Shown here one piece after another: positions 17,172 to 27,396 of a stretch of 64,000 bases of DNA. The stretch comes from Rhodobium gokarnense (GTDB taxonomy: Bacteria > Pseudomonadota > Alphaproteobacteria > Rhizobiales > Rhodobiaceae), in assembly GCF_025961475.1 (NCBI RefSeq), contig NZ_JAOQNS010000008.1, positions 62,001 through 126,000 of the forward strand, in the 5' to 3' direction. Under the pieces are notes generated by a model that saw nothing but the letters and a program-made list of their open reading frames with translations, was not told where the DNA came from and ran no database searches. The translations under genes and the position numbers were made by a program. How positions within the stretch are numbered: the first letter of the stretch is position 1; every line of letters begins with the position of its first letter.

Positions 17172-20100
17172 ATGTCATCTTTCTTCATCGACAGGCCGAT
17201 CTTCGCCTGGGTCATTGCAATCGTTATCATGCTCGGCGGCCTTCTGGCCCTGAACACCCTGCCGATCTCGCAATATCCCGACATCGCCCCGACCACCGTG
17301 CGCATTTCCGGCACCTATCCCGGTGCCGACGCCCAGACGGTTGAGAACTCCGTCACCAAGGTGATCGAAAGCGGCATGACCGGCATCGACCACCTCGACT
17401 ACATGTCGGCGACGTCGACCTCCATCGGCCGCGCCGAAATCGTCCTGACCTTCACCAGCGCCGCCGACCCCGACGTCGCCCAGATGCAGGTCCAGAACAA
17501 GCTGCAGCTCGTCACGCCGCAGCTTCCCCAGGCGGTGCAGGACAACGGCCTGACGGTCAACAAGTCGTCTTCCGGCTTCCTCCTGGTCATCGGGTTCATC
17601 TCCGAGACCGGCGACATGACCCAGACCGACCTCGCCGACTACGTCGACAGCACGCTCATCGACACGCTGAACCGCGTCGAGGGCGTCGGCGAGACCCAGG
17701 TCTTCGGCTCCGGCTATGCCATGCGCATCTGGCTCGATCCGGACAAGCTGGCGAAATACGCCCTGATGCCTGGCGACGTCGCCTCCGCAGTGCAGTCCCA
17801 GAACACCCAGGTCTCGGCCGGCCAGCTCGGCGGCCTGCCGGCCATCGAGGGCCAGCAGCTCAACGCCACGGTCACCGCCCGCAGTCGCCTGCAGACCCCC
17901 GAGCAGTTCCGCAACATCATCCTGAAGAGCACGACCGAAGGCTCCATCGTCCGCCTCAACGACGTCGCCCGGGTCGAGATCGGCTCGGAAAGCTACAACA
18001 CCACGGCGCGCTACCAGGGCCAGCCGGCGGCCGGCGTCGGCGTCAGCCTGGCGACCGGCGCCAACGCGCTGTCGACGGCACAGCGGGTCCGCGACACCAT
18101 CGAGCGCATGCGGCCGACCTTCCCGGCCGGCGTCACGGTCGTCTACCCTTACGACACCACGCCGTTCGTGCGCCTGTCGATCGAAGAGGTGGTGAAGACG
18201 CTGGTCGAGGCCATCGTCCTCGTCTTCATCGTCATGTTCGTGTTCCTGCAGAACATCCGCGCCACCATCATCCCGACGCTGGCCGTCCCGGTCGTCCTCC
18301 TCGGCACCTTCGGGGTGCTCGCCGTCTTCGGCTTTTCCATCAACACGCTGACCATGTTCGCCATGGTGCTGGCGATCGGCCTGCTGGTCGACGACGCCAT
18401 CGTCGTGGTGGAGAACGTCGAGCGCGTGATGCACGACGAGAAGCTGCCGCCGCGCGAGGCGACGCGCAAGTCGATGCGCGAGATCACCGGCGCCCTGATC
18501 GGCATCGTCACGGTGCTGTCCGCCGTGTTCATCCCGATGGCCTTCTTCGGCGGCTCGGTCGGCGTCATCTACCGCCAGTTCTCCGTCACCATCGTCTCGG
18601 CCATGGTGCTGTCGCTGGTCGTCGCCCTGGTGCTGACGCCGGCGCTCTGCGCCACGATCCTGAAGCCGCCGCCGGACCATGCGACCCAGAAGGGCCCGTT
18701 CGGCTGGTTCAACCGCATGTTCGACCGCACCACGCGCGGCTACCACACCAGCACCGGCGCCATCGTGCACCGCTCGATCCGCTTCGTCGCCGTGTTCCTG
18801 GCGATCGTCGTCGCCGCCGTCTGGCTGTTCGAAAAGCTGCCGGGCTCGTTCCTGCCGGAAGAGGACCAGGGCTTCCTGATCGCCTCGGCCACCCTGCCGG
18901 CCGGCGCCACCCAGGACCGCACCCTCGCCGTCCTCGACCAGATCGACGACCATTTCCGCAAGAACGAAGCGGAGCTGGTGGAAAGCGTCTTCACCGTCGC
19001 CGGCTTCGGCTTCGGCGGCCGCGGCCAGAATGTCGGCCTGTCCTTCATCCGGCTGAAGCCGTTCGACGAGCGCGAGGGCCCCGGCACGTCGGCCCAGGAA
19101 ATGGCCGGACGGGCAATGCCAGCGCTGATGAAGATCAAGGACGCCCGGGTCTTTGCCCTGGCGCCGCCGGCGATCCGCGGCCTCGGCAACACCAACGGCT
19201 TCAATTTCTATCTCCAGGACATCAACGGTGCCGGCCACGACAAGCTGATCGCGGCCCGCAACCAGCTCCTCGGCATGGCCGGCCAGTCGAGCCTGCTCGC
19301 CAACACAAGGCCGAACGGCCAGGAGGATACGCCGCAGTTCTCCATCGACATCGACCAGGAACGGGCGAGCGCCTTCGGCATCGGCATTGCCGACATCAAC
19401 CAGACGGTGTCGATCGCCTGGGGCAGCGACTACGTCAACGACTTCATCGACCGCGGCCGCGTCAAGCCGGTCTACCTGCAGGCGGACAAGGAATTCCGCA
19501 TGCAGCCGGAGGACGTCGCCCGCTGGCATGTGCGCAACGCCGGCGGCCAGATGGTGCCGTTCTCGTCCTTCTCCGACAGCCGCTGGACCTTCGGCTCGCC
19601 GCGCCTGGAGCGCTACAACGGCTCCTCGGCGGTCGAGATGCAGGGCTCTGCCGCAGCCGGCATCAGCTCCGGCGAGGCGATGAACGAGATCGAACGGCTG
19701 ATCGAGCAACTGCCCGGCGGCTTCTCCTTCGAATGGACGGGCCTGTCCTACCAGGAAAAGCTCTCCGGCAACCAGGCGACGGCACTCTACGCCATCTCCA
19801 TGCTGGTCGTCTTCCTCAGCCTGGCCGCGCTCTATGAAAGCTGGGCGACGCCGCTCGCCGTCATGCTGTCGGTGCCGATCGGCTTCTTCGGCGCCGTCGC
19901 CGCCGCGCTCTATTTCGGCCAGACCAACGACGTCTATTTCAAGGTCGGCCTTCTGACGACGATCGGCCTTGCCGCCAAGAACGCCATCCTCATCGTCGAG
20001 TTCGCGCTCGCCCAGCTCGATACGGGCAAGCCGCTCATCGAGGCGACCCAGGAGGCGGCGCGCCAGCGCCTCCGCCCGATCCTGATGACATCCTTCGCCT

Positions 20101-20336
20101 TTATCCTCGGCGTGACGCCGCTGGCGGTCGCCAACGGTCCGGGCTCGGGCGCGCAGAATTCCATCGGTATCGGCGTCATGGGCGGCATGATTGCAGCCAC
20201 ATTCCTCGGCATTTTCTTCGTCCCCCTTCTCTTTGTCGTCGTTCGGCGTATTTTCCGCAGCGACAAGAGGCGCGATGATGCCTCGACACCTCCCCCTGCC
20301 GGCCATGAGAAGCCGGCCGTCGAATCGCAAGGATGA
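17172..20336 (+). CDS. RND multidrug efflux permease (HAE-1 family)
   Basis: This 1054-residue inner-membrane pump has the typical hydrophobic-efflux RND layout: TM1 at residues 10-28, a large periplasmic loop, TM2-6, a second loop, TM8-12 and a charged C-terminus. Proton-relay Asp residues are present in TM4 ([15 protein letters not shown]). The opening [17 protein letters not shown] is characteristic. It exports amphipathic drugs, dyes, bile salts or solvents by proton antiport through the adjacent adaptor and outer-membrane protein; the specific substrate is unknown. Its stop codon overlaps the start of the next gene (ATGA). Confidence 0.95.
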   Translation: MSSFFIDRPIFAWVIAIVIMLGGLLALNTLPISQYPDIAPTTVRISGTYPGADAQTVENSVTKVIESGMTGIDHLDYMSATSTSIGRAEIVLTFTSAADPDVAQMQVQNKLQLVTPQLPQAVQDNGLTVNKSSSGFLLVIGFISETGDMTQTDLADYVDSTLIDTLNRVEGVGETQVFGSGYAMRIWLDPDKLAKYALMPGDVASAVQSQNTQVSAGQLGGLPAIEGQQLNATVTARSRLQTPEQFRNIILKSTTEGSIVRLNDVARVEIGSESYNTTARYQGQPAAGVGVSLATGANALSTAQRVRDTIERMRPTFPAGVTVVYPYDTTPFVRLSIEEVVKTLVEAIVLVFIVMFVFLQNIRATIIPTLAVPVVLLGTFGVLAVFGFSINTLTMFAMVLAIGLLVDDAIVVVENVERVMHDEKLPPREATRKSMREITGALIGIVTVLSAVFIPMAFFGGSVGVIYRQFSVTIVSAMVLSLVVALVLTPALCATILKPPPDHATQKGPFGWFNRMFDRTTRGYHTSTGAIVHRSIRFVAVFLAIVVAAVWLFEKLPGSFLPEEDQGFLIASATLPAGATQDRTLAVLDQIDDHFRKNEAELVESVFTVAGFGFGGRGQNVGLSFIRLKPFDEREGPGTSAQEMAGRAMPALMKIKDARVFALAPPAIRGLGNTNGFNFYLQDINGAGHDKLIAARNQLLGMAGQSSLLANTRPNGQEDTPQFSIDIDQERASAFGIGIADINQTVSIAWGSDYVNDFIDRGRVKPVYLQADKEFRMQPEDVARWHVRNAGGQMVPFSSFSDSRWTFGSPRLERYNGSSAVEMQGSAAAGISSGEAMNEIERLIEQLPGGFSFEWTGLSYQEKLSGNQATALYAISMLVVFLSLAALYESWATPLAVMLSVPIGFFGAVAAALYFGQTNDVYFKVGLLTTIGLAAKNAILIVEFALAQLDTGKPLIEATQEAARQRLRPILMTSFAFILGVTPLAVANGPGSGAQNSIGIGVMGGMIAATFLGIFFVPLLFVVVRRIFRSDKRRDDASTPPPAGHEKPAVESQG

Positions 20337-21886
20337 AGACAGTGACCCGGCGTGCCAGACCTGCGACGTTGCCCCGTGCCGCATCCCCCGCTGCCCGCAT
20401 GAGAAAGGCCCCGCGGATGGCGATCGCCGGCCTGACCGCGGCGCTGCTGGCCGGCTGCGCCGTCGGTCCGGACTACCAGACGCCGTTCCTGTCGATGCCG
20501 GACGGCTGGAGCCACGCCAAGAGCGACACGGCGACGCCGCGCCCGCCGCAGCTCGCCCATTGGTGGCGCCGGCTGAACGACCCGCTGCTCAGCCAGATCA
20601 TCGAGGAGGCCGTCGCCGGCAATCTCGACGTCGCCGCGGCCAAGGCCCGCGTGCGCGAGGCCCGGGCCACCTACCGCCAGAGCTTCGGCGCCATGCTGCC
20701 GGGCGTCTCCGGCAGCGGTTCGGCGACCAGCAACAAGAGCACCGGCTCCGGCGCCAGCAACGGTGAGCACTACCGGCTCTACCAGGCCGGCTTCGACGCA
20801 AGCTGGGAGATCGACCTCTTCGGCGCCAACAAGCGCGCCGTGGAAGCCGCCCAGTACGGCCTCGACGCCGCCGAGGAGGATCTTCGGGCAACGCTCCTCA
20901 CCCTGATCGGCGACGTCGCCGCCAACTATGTGGACGCCCGCGGCTATCAGGCGCGCATCGCGCTCGCCCAGCGCACCGCCGGCTCCCAGCGCGAGACCGC
21001 CGACCTCACCCGCAACAAGTTCGAGGCCGGCGCCGCCACGGCCCTCGACGTCGCCAACGCCTCCGGCCAGCAGACCGACACGGAAGCCAACATCCCGGAA
21101 CTGCGCGCCGCCTTCCACCAGGCGGTCCACCGGCTCGGCGTCCTCACCGGCAAGCCGCCCGCCTCGCTCGCCGACCGCATGGGCAAGCCGAAGGCGATCC
21201 CGCGGCCGCGCTGGCCGATCCCCGCCGGCATTCCCGCCGACGTCCTCGTCGACCGGCCCGACGTGCGGCTCGCCGAGCGCCAGCTCGCTGCCTCCACCGC
21301 CCGCATCGGCCAGGCCGAGGCAGAGCGCTATCCCAAGGTCAGCCTGACCGGCAACATCGACACCTCGGCCCGCAAGCTCGGCGACCTCGGCAAGTCGTCG
21401 TCGGTAAGCTGGTCGTTCGGCCCGGCGATCTCCGTGCCGATCTTCAACGGCGGCCAGTTGAAGGCCGCCGTGGAAATCGCCGAAGCCCAGCGCGACCAGT
21501 ATTTCATTGCCTATCGCAGCGCCGTTCTGACCGCCCTGGAAGACGTGGAGAACGCCCTCGTCGCCCTGCGCCAGGAGCGCATCAAGCACGGCCGGCTCGC
21601 CTCCTCGGTGCAGTCCTACCGCAAGTCGGCAAGCCTTGCCCGCTCGCTCTACGACACCGGCTCGTCGAGCTTCCTCGACGTGCTTGACGCGGAACGCTCG
21701 CTCTACTCGGCCGAGGACGCCCTCATCGCCAGCCGCGTCGCCATCACCCAGGACTACATCTCCCTGCATAAGGCGCTCGGCGGCGGCTGGTCCGGCGAGG
21801 TCGACAGCTCCAAGCCGGAGATCGTCGACACCAACACCGGGCCACATTTCGTCGATATCAGGCCCCGTCCCGCGCCGTGGCGATGA
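20333..21886 (+). CDS. outer-membrane efflux lipoprotein (NodT/OprM type)
   Basis: This 517-residue trimeric-channel subunit has a lipobox LLAGC and the family hallmark [10 protein letters not shown] just after it. Two OEP repeats follow, with the conserved WEIDLFG and a later [16 protein letters not shown] segment. The ATG at 20333 overlaps the pump stop (ATGA), but it puts the lipobox Cys at residue 42. A start at 20399 would put Cys at residue 20, a more normal lipoprotein signal, so the true start may be there. It completes the tripartite pump and could also serve the MacAB pair downstream. Confidence 0.92.
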   Translation: MKTVTRRARPATLPRAASPAARMRKAPRMAIAGLTAALLAGCAVGPDYQTPFLSMPDGWSHAKSDTATPRPPQLAHWWRRLNDPLLSQIIEEAVAGNLDVAAAKARVREARATYRQSFGAMLPGVSGSGSATSNKSTGSGASNGEHYRLYQAGFDASWEIDLFGANKRAVEAAQYGLDAAEEDLRATLLTLIGDVAANYVDARGYQARIALAQRTAGSQRETADLTRNKFEAGAATALDVANASGQQTDTEANIPELRAAFHQAVHRLGVLTGKPPASLADRMGKPKAIPRPRWPIPAGIPADVLVDRPDVRLAERQLAASTARIGQAEAERYPKVSLTGNIDTSARKLGDLGKSSSVSWSFGPAISVPIFNGGQLKAAVEIAEAQRDQYFIAYRSAVLTALEDVENALVALRQERIKHGRLASSVQSYRKSASLARSLYDTGSSSFLDVLDAERSLYSAEDALIASRVAITQDYISLHKALGGGWSGEVDSSKPEIVDTNTGPHFVDIRPRPAPWR

Positions 21887-22045
21887 GTGCGCCTGCGCGG
21901 TGACGACGCTGCGGCTCTGACCGCACCGCCCGCGGGGCGCCTCCACGGCCCGCGGGACGGATCGAAATGGAATTCACGCATCCGGCGCGGCGCGCGCGCC
22001 GACATGGAGCGGTCCGGCGTTCGCCGCCGGGTCGCCAGGACCCGA

Positions 22046-23263
22046 ATGACGCCTGTTGAAAGAACTGACCTTGACGCAAAGGGAATAAACATTGCCGGTC
22101 TGACGCTGCTTCTCGGCGCGCTGACCGCATTTGCCCCCTTTGCCACCGACCTCTACCTGCCGGGCCTGCCGGAGATCGCGGCGAGCTTTCGCACCGATTC
22201 CGGCCACGTCCAGCTCAGCCTGTCGGTGTTCTTCCTCGGACTTGCCGTCGGCCAGATCATCTACGGCCCGCTGATCGACCGGCTCGGCCGCCGCCTGCCG
22301 CTCCTCATCGGCGTCGGCATCTTCACCGTCACCTCCTTCCTGATCGCCTTTGCCCCGACCATCGAGGCCTTCATCGGCCTGAGGCTGCTGCAGGGGCTTT
22401 CGGGCTGCGCCGGCATGGTCGTCGGCCGCGCCGCCGTCCGCGACCTGTTCGATGAGCGCGAGACCGCCCGGGTGTTCTCCATGCTGATCACGGTCATCGG
22501 CATCGCCCCGATCGTCGCGCCGATCCTCGGCGGCTATGTGCTGACGGTCGGCCAGTGGCCCGCCGTCTTCGTCCTCCTCGGCCTGTTCGGCCTGACCTGC
22601 CTTGCCGCCGCCGCCCGGTACCTGCCCGAGACCCTGCCGGTGGACGAGCGCAACACCGCCAATCTTGGCTCCATCGTCATGACCTATCTGCGGCTCGCCA
22701 CCTGCCGCGCCTTCATCCTGCCGGCGCTCGTCGGCAGCTTCGCCTTCGGCGGCCTGTTCTCCTTCATCAGCGGCTCGTCCTTCGTCTTCATCGAGATCTA
22801 CGGCCTCAGCGAGCAGCACTATGGCTGGCTGTTCGGCATCGTCGCCGCCGCCCTGATGGTCGGGGCGCAGGTCAACCGCGCCCTGTTGAAGACCCTGGAG
22901 CCGCGCACCGTCTTTGCGATCGGCATTGCCCTTTCCATCGCCGCCGCGATCGCCCTCAACCTCGCCGTTGCGACGGGATCGCTGATCCTTCTCGTCATCC
23001 CGCTCTGGTTCATCGTCGGCGTCATCCCGCTGATCTCCACCAACGCCATGGCGATCGCCATGGCCCAGAGCAGCGGCAATGCCGGCAGCGCTTCGGCCCT
23101 GCTCGGCCTGTTGCAGTTCGGCACGGCGTCGATCGTCAGCGCCGTCATCGGCTCGATCCACAACGACACGGCCTATCCGATGTCCGGCGCCATCCTCGGC
23201 TGCGGCCTTGTCGCCGGGCTCCTCCTGATCGTCTTCCGCGCCACGGAGAAGACCCGCCGATGA
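22046..23263 (+). CDS. MFS transporter, Bcr/CflA drug resistance type
   Basis: This 405-residue protein has about 12 membrane segments and belongs to the Bcr/CflA drug:proton antiporters: the opening FAPFATDLYLPGLPEIAASF is diagnostic, and the loop 2-3 motif GPLIDRLGRRLPLL is intact. Such carriers export bicyclomycin, chloramphenicol, sulfonamides or dipeptides. The start at 22046 follows AGGA at 22037-22040 by five bases; the frame upstream is Arg-rich and not family-like. The stop overlaps the macA start (ATGA), so the two are translationally coupled. Confidence 0.9.
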   Translation: MTPVERTDLDAKGINIAGLTLLLGALTAFAPFATDLYLPGLPEIAASFRTDSGHVQLSLSVFFLGLAVGQIIYGPLIDRLGRRLPLLIGVGIFTVTSFLIAFAPTIEAFIGLRLLQGLSGCAGMVVGRAAVRDLFDERETARVFSMLITVIGIAPIVAPILGGYVLTVGQWPAVFVLLGLFGLTCLAAAARYLPETLPVDERNTANLGSIVMTYLRLATCRAFILPALVGSFAFGGLFSFISGSSFVFIEIYGLSEQHYGWLFGIVAAALMVGAQVNRALLKTLEPRTVFAIGIALSIAAAIALNLAVATGSLILLVIPLWFIVGVIPLISTNAMAIAMAQSSGNAGSASALLGLLQFGTASIVSAVIGSIHNDTAYPMSGAILGCGLVAGLLLIVFRATEKTRR

Positions 23264-24486
23264 GCGCACCGGCACGCAAACGCTCCCTCACCCGCCGCAT
23301 CGCTGTCGCGCTCGTCGTCCTCGTCGTCGCCGCGATCGCCGCCTGGTTCGCGCGTCCTTACCTGATCGAGGAAGAGGCGCCGGACGTGATGACCGCGCCG
23401 GTGCGCCGCGGCGACGTGGAGGTCACCGTGCTCGCCAGCGGCACGCTGCGGCCGGCCAAGCTGGTTGCCGTCGGCGCCCAGGTCTCCGGCCGCATCACCG
23501 CTTTGCACGTTGCCCTCGGCGACACGGTGAAGGAGGGCGACCTGATCGCGGAAATCGACTCCGTGACCCAGGAAAACGCCCTGCGCACAGCCGAGGCGAC
23601 GCTCGCCAATGTCCGCGCCCAGAAGGTGGAGAAGGAGGCGACCCTCGCCCTCAACCGCCAGTCCCTGGAGCGCCAGCAGCGCATGCTCGCCCAGCAGGCG
23701 ACCTCCCAGGCCGACTTCGAATCCGCAGAGGCCGCCGTCAAGACCACCGAGGCACAGATCGACGCGCTCGCCGCCCAGGTGGTGGAAGCCCAGGTCGCGG
23801 TCGAGACGGCCCGCGCAAACCTCGGCTACACCCGCATCACCGCGCCGATGGGCGGCACGGTGCTGGCGATCGTCAACCAGGAGGGCCAGACGGTCAACGC
23901 GGCCCAGTCGGCGCCGACCATCGTCGTCCTCGGCCAGCTCGACACGATGAAGGTGGAGGCGGAGATCTCCGAGGCCGACATCGTCAACGTCAAGCCCGGC
24001 CAGCCGGTCTATTTCACCATCGTCGGCGACCTCGACACCCGCTACGAGGCCGTCCTGGAATCGATCGAACCGGCCCCGGACTCCATCGTCAACGATGCCG
24101 CCATCAGCAGTTCGTCGTCCAGTTCGTCCTCAACCTCCACCGAGGCGATCTACTACAACGGCATCTTCCACGTGCCGAACCCGGACGGGCACCTGAGGAC
24201 CTACATGACCGCAGAGGTCCATATCGTGCTCGGCGCGGCCCGCGACGTCCTCACCATCCCGGCCGTCGCCATCGGCGCGCGGGCGCCGGACGGCAGCCGC
24301 ACCGTCGACGTGCTTGAAGCGGACGGCGCGATCGTCTCCCGCAAGGTTGAGATCGGCCTCAACGACAAGTCCGTCGCCGAGGTCCGCTCCGGCCTTGAGG
24401 AGGGCACGCGCGTCGTCACCGGCACCCGCAGCGGCGAATCCGCCACCCGCGAGCGCCGCGGGCCGCGGGGCCCGATGGGGCTCTGA
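23260..24486 (+). CDS. macA: MacA-like periplasmic adaptor
   Basis: This 408-residue membrane-fusion protein has one N-terminal membrane anchor (about residues 12-30), lipoyl halves (SGTLRPAKLVAVGAQVSGRI), a coiled-coil hairpin (about 105-180) and beta-barrel domains. It is the adaptor of an ABC exporter of MacAB type, encoded one base before macB. An unusual run of nine Ser residues (about 286-294) interrupts the barrel region. The closest relatives in this arrangement export macrolides, siderophores or lipopeptides; substrate unknown. Confidence 0.88.
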   Translation: MSAPARKRSLTRRIAVALVVLVVAAIAAWFARPYLIEEEAPDVMTAPVRRGDVEVTVLASGTLRPAKLVAVGAQVSGRITALHVALGDTVKEGDLIAEIDSVTQENALRTAEATLANVRAQKVEKEATLALNRQSLERQQRMLAQQATSQADFESAEAAVKTTEAQIDALAAQVVEAQVAVETARANLGYTRITAPMGGTVLAIVNQEGQTVNAAQSAPTIVVLGQLDTMKVEAEISEADIVNVKPGQPVYFTIVGDLDTRYEAVLESIEPAPDSIVNDAAISSSSSSSSSTSTEAIYYNGIFHVPNPDGHLRTYMTAEVHIVLGAARDVLTIPAVAIGARAPDGSRTVDVLEADGAIVSRKVEIGLNDKSVAEVRSGLEEGTRVVTGTRSGESATRERRGPRGPMGL

Positions 24487-24487
24487 G

Positions 24488-26461
24488 ATGGCGGCCGACC
24501 GACAGCCGCTGATCGAGGTCAGGGGCCTCACGAGGGCGTTCCGCGCCGGCGAGGACGAGCTGCTCGCCCTCGACCACATCGACCTGACCATCGAGCGCGG
24601 CGAGATGGTGGCGATCGTCGGCGCCTCCGGCTCCGGCAAGTCGACGCTGATGAACATCCTCGGCTGCCTCGACCGGCCGACCGGCGGCAGCTACCGCATC
24701 AACGGCCGCGAGACCGCCGAGCGCGACGCCGACGAGCTGGCCGCCCTGCGCCGCGAGCATTTCGGCTTCATCTTCCAGCGCTACCACCTGCTCGCCGAGC
24801 TGACCGCCGTCGGCAATGTGGAGATCCCGGCCATCTATGCCGGCCGCGGCGGCGAGGAACGGCACGAGCGTGCCGTTGCCCTTCTTTCCCGGCTCGGCAT
24901 GGACGACCGCCTCGGCCACCGCCCGGGCCAGCTTTCCGGCGGCCAGCAGCAGCGGGTCTCCATCGCGAGAGCCCTGATGAACGGCGCGGAGGTGATCCTT
25001 GCGGACGAGCCGACCGGCGCGCTCGATTCCCAGAGCGGCGAGGAGGTCCTGAAAATCCTCCAGGAGCTCAACGCCGACGGCAAGACGGTGATCATGGTCA
25101 CCCACGATGCGGCGATCGCCGCCCATGCCAACCGCACCATCGAATTGAAGGACGGCATCATCGTCGCCGACACCCGCACGGAGCGGACCACAGCCGAACA
25201 TGCGTCGGCCAGCGGCGGCGAGGGCGAAAAGCTGAACGCCGGCGCACGCTCCCTGCGCGCCGAGGCCGCCCGGTTCCGCGAGGCGTTCCGCATGGCCGTC
25301 GTCGCCATGCGCGCCCACAAGGTTCGCGCCTTCCTGACGATGCTCGGCATCATCATCGGCATCGCTTCCGTCGTCGCCGTCGTCGCCCTCGGCGAGGGCT
25401 CGCGCCAGAAGGTGCTGGCCAACATCTCCAGCCTCGGCACCAACACGCTGGAGGTCTTTCCCGGAAGGGATTTCGGCGACGTGCGGTCCGGGCGCATCAC
25501 CACGCTGGTGGTCGCCGACGCCAACGCGCTGGCAAGGCAACCCTATGTCGCCGCCGTCACGCCGACGGTGACGACCAGCGACACCATCCGCTTCGGCGCC
25601 GAGGAGGCGAGCGGGCGCATCAACGGCGTCAGCGACACCTATTTCGCCGCCGAGGGCCTGAAGCTCGCGGCCGGTCGCCTGTTCGATGCCGATAGCGTCG
25701 CAAGGCGCAGCCAGGACGCCGTCATCGACCAGAATACCCAGTCGGCCCTCTTCAAGGATGGCATCGACCCGGTCGGCAAGGTGATCTTCGTCGGGCCGGT
25801 GCCGTGCCGCGTCGTCGGCGTCGTGGAGCCGCGCAGCGGCGGCTTCGGCGCCTCCAACAACCCGTCCGTCTACCTGCCCTACACCACGGTCCAGACCCGC
25901 ATCCTAGGCGACACGCGCTTGCGCTCCATCACCGTCCAGGTCAGCGACGACACGGATACGGACCTTGCCGAAAAGGCGGTCACCAAATTCCTCATCTCGC
26001 GGCACGGCACCAAGGACTTCTTCATCCTCAACACCGACGACATTCGCCGCACCATCACCTCCACCACCGAGACCCTGACGCTCCTGATCGCGGCGATTGC
26101 GCTGATCTCGCTGTTCGTCGGCGGCATCGGCGTGATGAACATCATGCTGGTCTCGGTGTCGGAGCGGGTCGGCGAGATCGGGGTCCGGATGGCCGTCGGC
26201 GCCCGCCGCGGCGACATATTGCGCCAGTTCCTGATCGAGGCGGTGCTGGTCTGCCTGATCGGCGGCGTCCTCGGCATTGCCGCCGCCCTCGGCTTCGGCG
26301 CGCTCTTCAAGCTGGTCGGCTCCAACTTCACGCTGATTTATTCGACGACCTCGATCGTCGCCGCGTTCCTCTGCTCCAGCCTCATCGGCGTCGCCTTCGG
26401 CTATTTGCCGGCCCGCAACGCCTCGCGGCTCGACCCGGTCGTCGCCCTGATGCGGGATTGA
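24488..26461 (+). CDS. macB: MacB-like ABC transporter (ATPase plus permease)
   Basis: This 657-residue fusion has an N-terminal ATPase with Walker A GASGSGKST at 45-53, signature LSGGQQQR and Walker B VILADEPTGALDS. A linker, TM1 (about 278-300), a large periplasmic domain and three C-terminal membrane segments follow. This is the MacB mechanotransmission layout, in which ATP hydrolysis drives periplasmic substrates through a TolC-like duct. With MacA and the upstream outer-membrane protein it would form a complete tripartite exporter. A convergent-gene terminator follows the stop. Confidence 0.93.
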   Translation: MAADRQPLIEVRGLTRAFRAGEDELLALDHIDLTIERGEMVAIVGASGSGKSTLMNILGCLDRPTGGSYRINGRETAERDADELAALRREHFGFIFQRYHLLAELTAVGNVEIPAIYAGRGGEERHERAVALLSRLGMDDRLGHRPGQLSGGQQQRVSIARALMNGAEVILADEPTGALDSQSGEEVLKILQELNADGKTVIMVTHDAAIAAHANRTIELKDGIIVADTRTERTTAEHASASGGEGEKLNAGARSLRAEAARFREAFRMAVVAMRAHKVRAFLTMLGIIIGIASVVAVVALGEGSRQKVLANISSLGTNTLEVFPGRDFGDVRSGRITTLVVADANALARQPYVAAVTPTVTTSDTIRFGAEEASGRINGVSDTYFAAEGLKLAAGRLFDADSVARRSQDAVIDQNTQSALFKDGIDPVGKVIFVGPVPCRVVGVVEPRSGGFGASNNPSVYLPYTTVQTRILGDTRLRSITVQVSDDTDTDLAEKAVTKFLISRHGTKDFFILNTDDIRRTITSTTETLTLLIAAIALISLFVGGIGVMNIMLVSVSERVGEIGVRMAVGARRGDILRQFLIEAVLVCLIGGVLGIAAALGFGALFKLVGSNFTLIYSTTSIVAAFLCSSLIGVAFGYLPARNASRLDPVVALMRD

Positions 26462-26470
26462 GCGGGCGAC

Positions 26471-26498
26471 AAAGAAAAGGCGGACCCGAAGGCCCGCC
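26471..26498 (-). terminator. rho-independent terminator for the VHL-like gene
   Basis: Read on the minus strand, GGCGGGCC (26498-26491), a TTCG tetraloop and GGTCCGCC (26486-26479) form an 8-bp stem with one G-U pair, followed by the T-rich TTTTCTTT (26478-26471). It lies 26 bases after the stop of the minus-strand gene. On the plus strand no T-run follows, so it is directional. Confidence 0.85.
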
Positions 26499-26523
26499 CT
26501 CTCGCCATGCGTTGTCGAAACGG

Positions 26524-27396
26524 CTACCGGATCGTGAACCGGTTGCCGCCGTTGCCTACGGTCATCACGCCGCCATGGCAGCGGCCCTGGAAGTCCCGGG
26601 CGATCCAGTGGTGGCCGGAAAAACTGTCGAGCGCCGTCGTCTCGCCCGGCATCAGCGCGGCGAACTCCACCGGCGTGCCGCCGGCATCGAGCCAGTAGAT
26701 ATTGACCGCCTGGTCCGCCCGGTTGGTGAACCGCACCTGCCGCCCGACATCGGAGGACGGAGACGCCATGGCGCCGAAATCCGGGCAGCCGGGCCCGGGC
26801 CGGGCCGCATTGTTTGCCATCGGGCGCGCCGCCCGCGGCTCGGAGCGCGCGCCGCGGGCGTTCGGCATCTCAAAGCGCTTCAGCTTCGGCCGCTCCACCG
26901 GGCCGCCGTACCGGGCGACGCAGTCCTCCGCCGCCGACAGCGCCGCGGCCGAGCCGTTCAGCGACCAGCGCCGCTCGCGCCCGCCGAGGCTCACCCCGAA
27001 GACGCGGCCGGCGCGCACCTCGTCGATGAAGGCATCGCCGACCCGCGTTCCCGCCCGCTTGCCGTTGGGCGAGCCGGCGAAATCGGCAAATTGTGCGAGA
27101 TCGTCGACGAAGAGATCGCCCGCGATCTTGGTACTGCTGCCGGTGCCCGGCACGCCGACGCGCCAGATGCGGCCGTCATGGCTGAAGATGAGGTCGCCGG
27201 CGGTGCGGCTGTGCAAGCGTGCCCGGCACGCCCGGAAGTCGCCGTTGCGGAAGACCGCAAAGACGATCCAGTCGCCGACGCGCGCAAAGCGCTCCGAGGC
27301 AGCCGACGCCGGAGCGGTCGCCGCGACCGACAGCGCGCCGGCAAGTCCGCCGACGAGCGCCGCGGCAAGGATTGGAGAAAGAATCCGTTTCATCAA
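26524..27396 (-). CDS. secreted protein with C-terminal VHL-beta-like domain
   Basis: This 290-residue protein has a clear signal peptide (hydrophobic segment about 9-30, cleavage probably after ASA near residue 32). Residues about 35-165 form an unrecognised domain, perhaps IalB-like, with Cys57 and Cys159. A Pro/Ala/Arg linker follows. Residues about 217-290 resemble the human VHL beta domain: FTNR, WLDAGGTP, LMPGE and GHHWIARD line up with its FCNR, WLNFDGEP, LPPGT and GHLWLFRD. Bacterial VHL-beta proteins are known but their role is not. The gene stands alone and convergent to macB, with its own terminator. I would expect periplasmic or extracellular protein binding. Confidence 0.75.
   Translation of the reverse strand: MMKRILSPILAAALVGGLAGALSVAATAPASAASERFARVGDWIVFAVFRNGDFRACRARLHSRTAGDLIFSHDGRIWRVGVPGTGSSTKIAGDLFVDDLAQFADFAGSPNGKRAGTRVGDAFIDEVRAGRVFGVSLGGRERRWSLNGSAAALSAAEDCVARYGGPVERPKLKRFEMPNARGARSEPRAARPMANNAARPGPGCPDFGAMASPSSDVGRQVRFTNRADQAVNIYWLDAGGTPVEFAALMPGETTALDSFSGHHWIARDFQGRCHGGVMTVGNGGNRFTIR

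Noticed and set aside
17175-20384. Very long minus-strand open frame opposite the RND pump
   Set aside because: It is the antisense shadow of a high-GC gene: Asp/Arg/Gly/Val-rich with no domain, while the plus strand encodes a complete pump.
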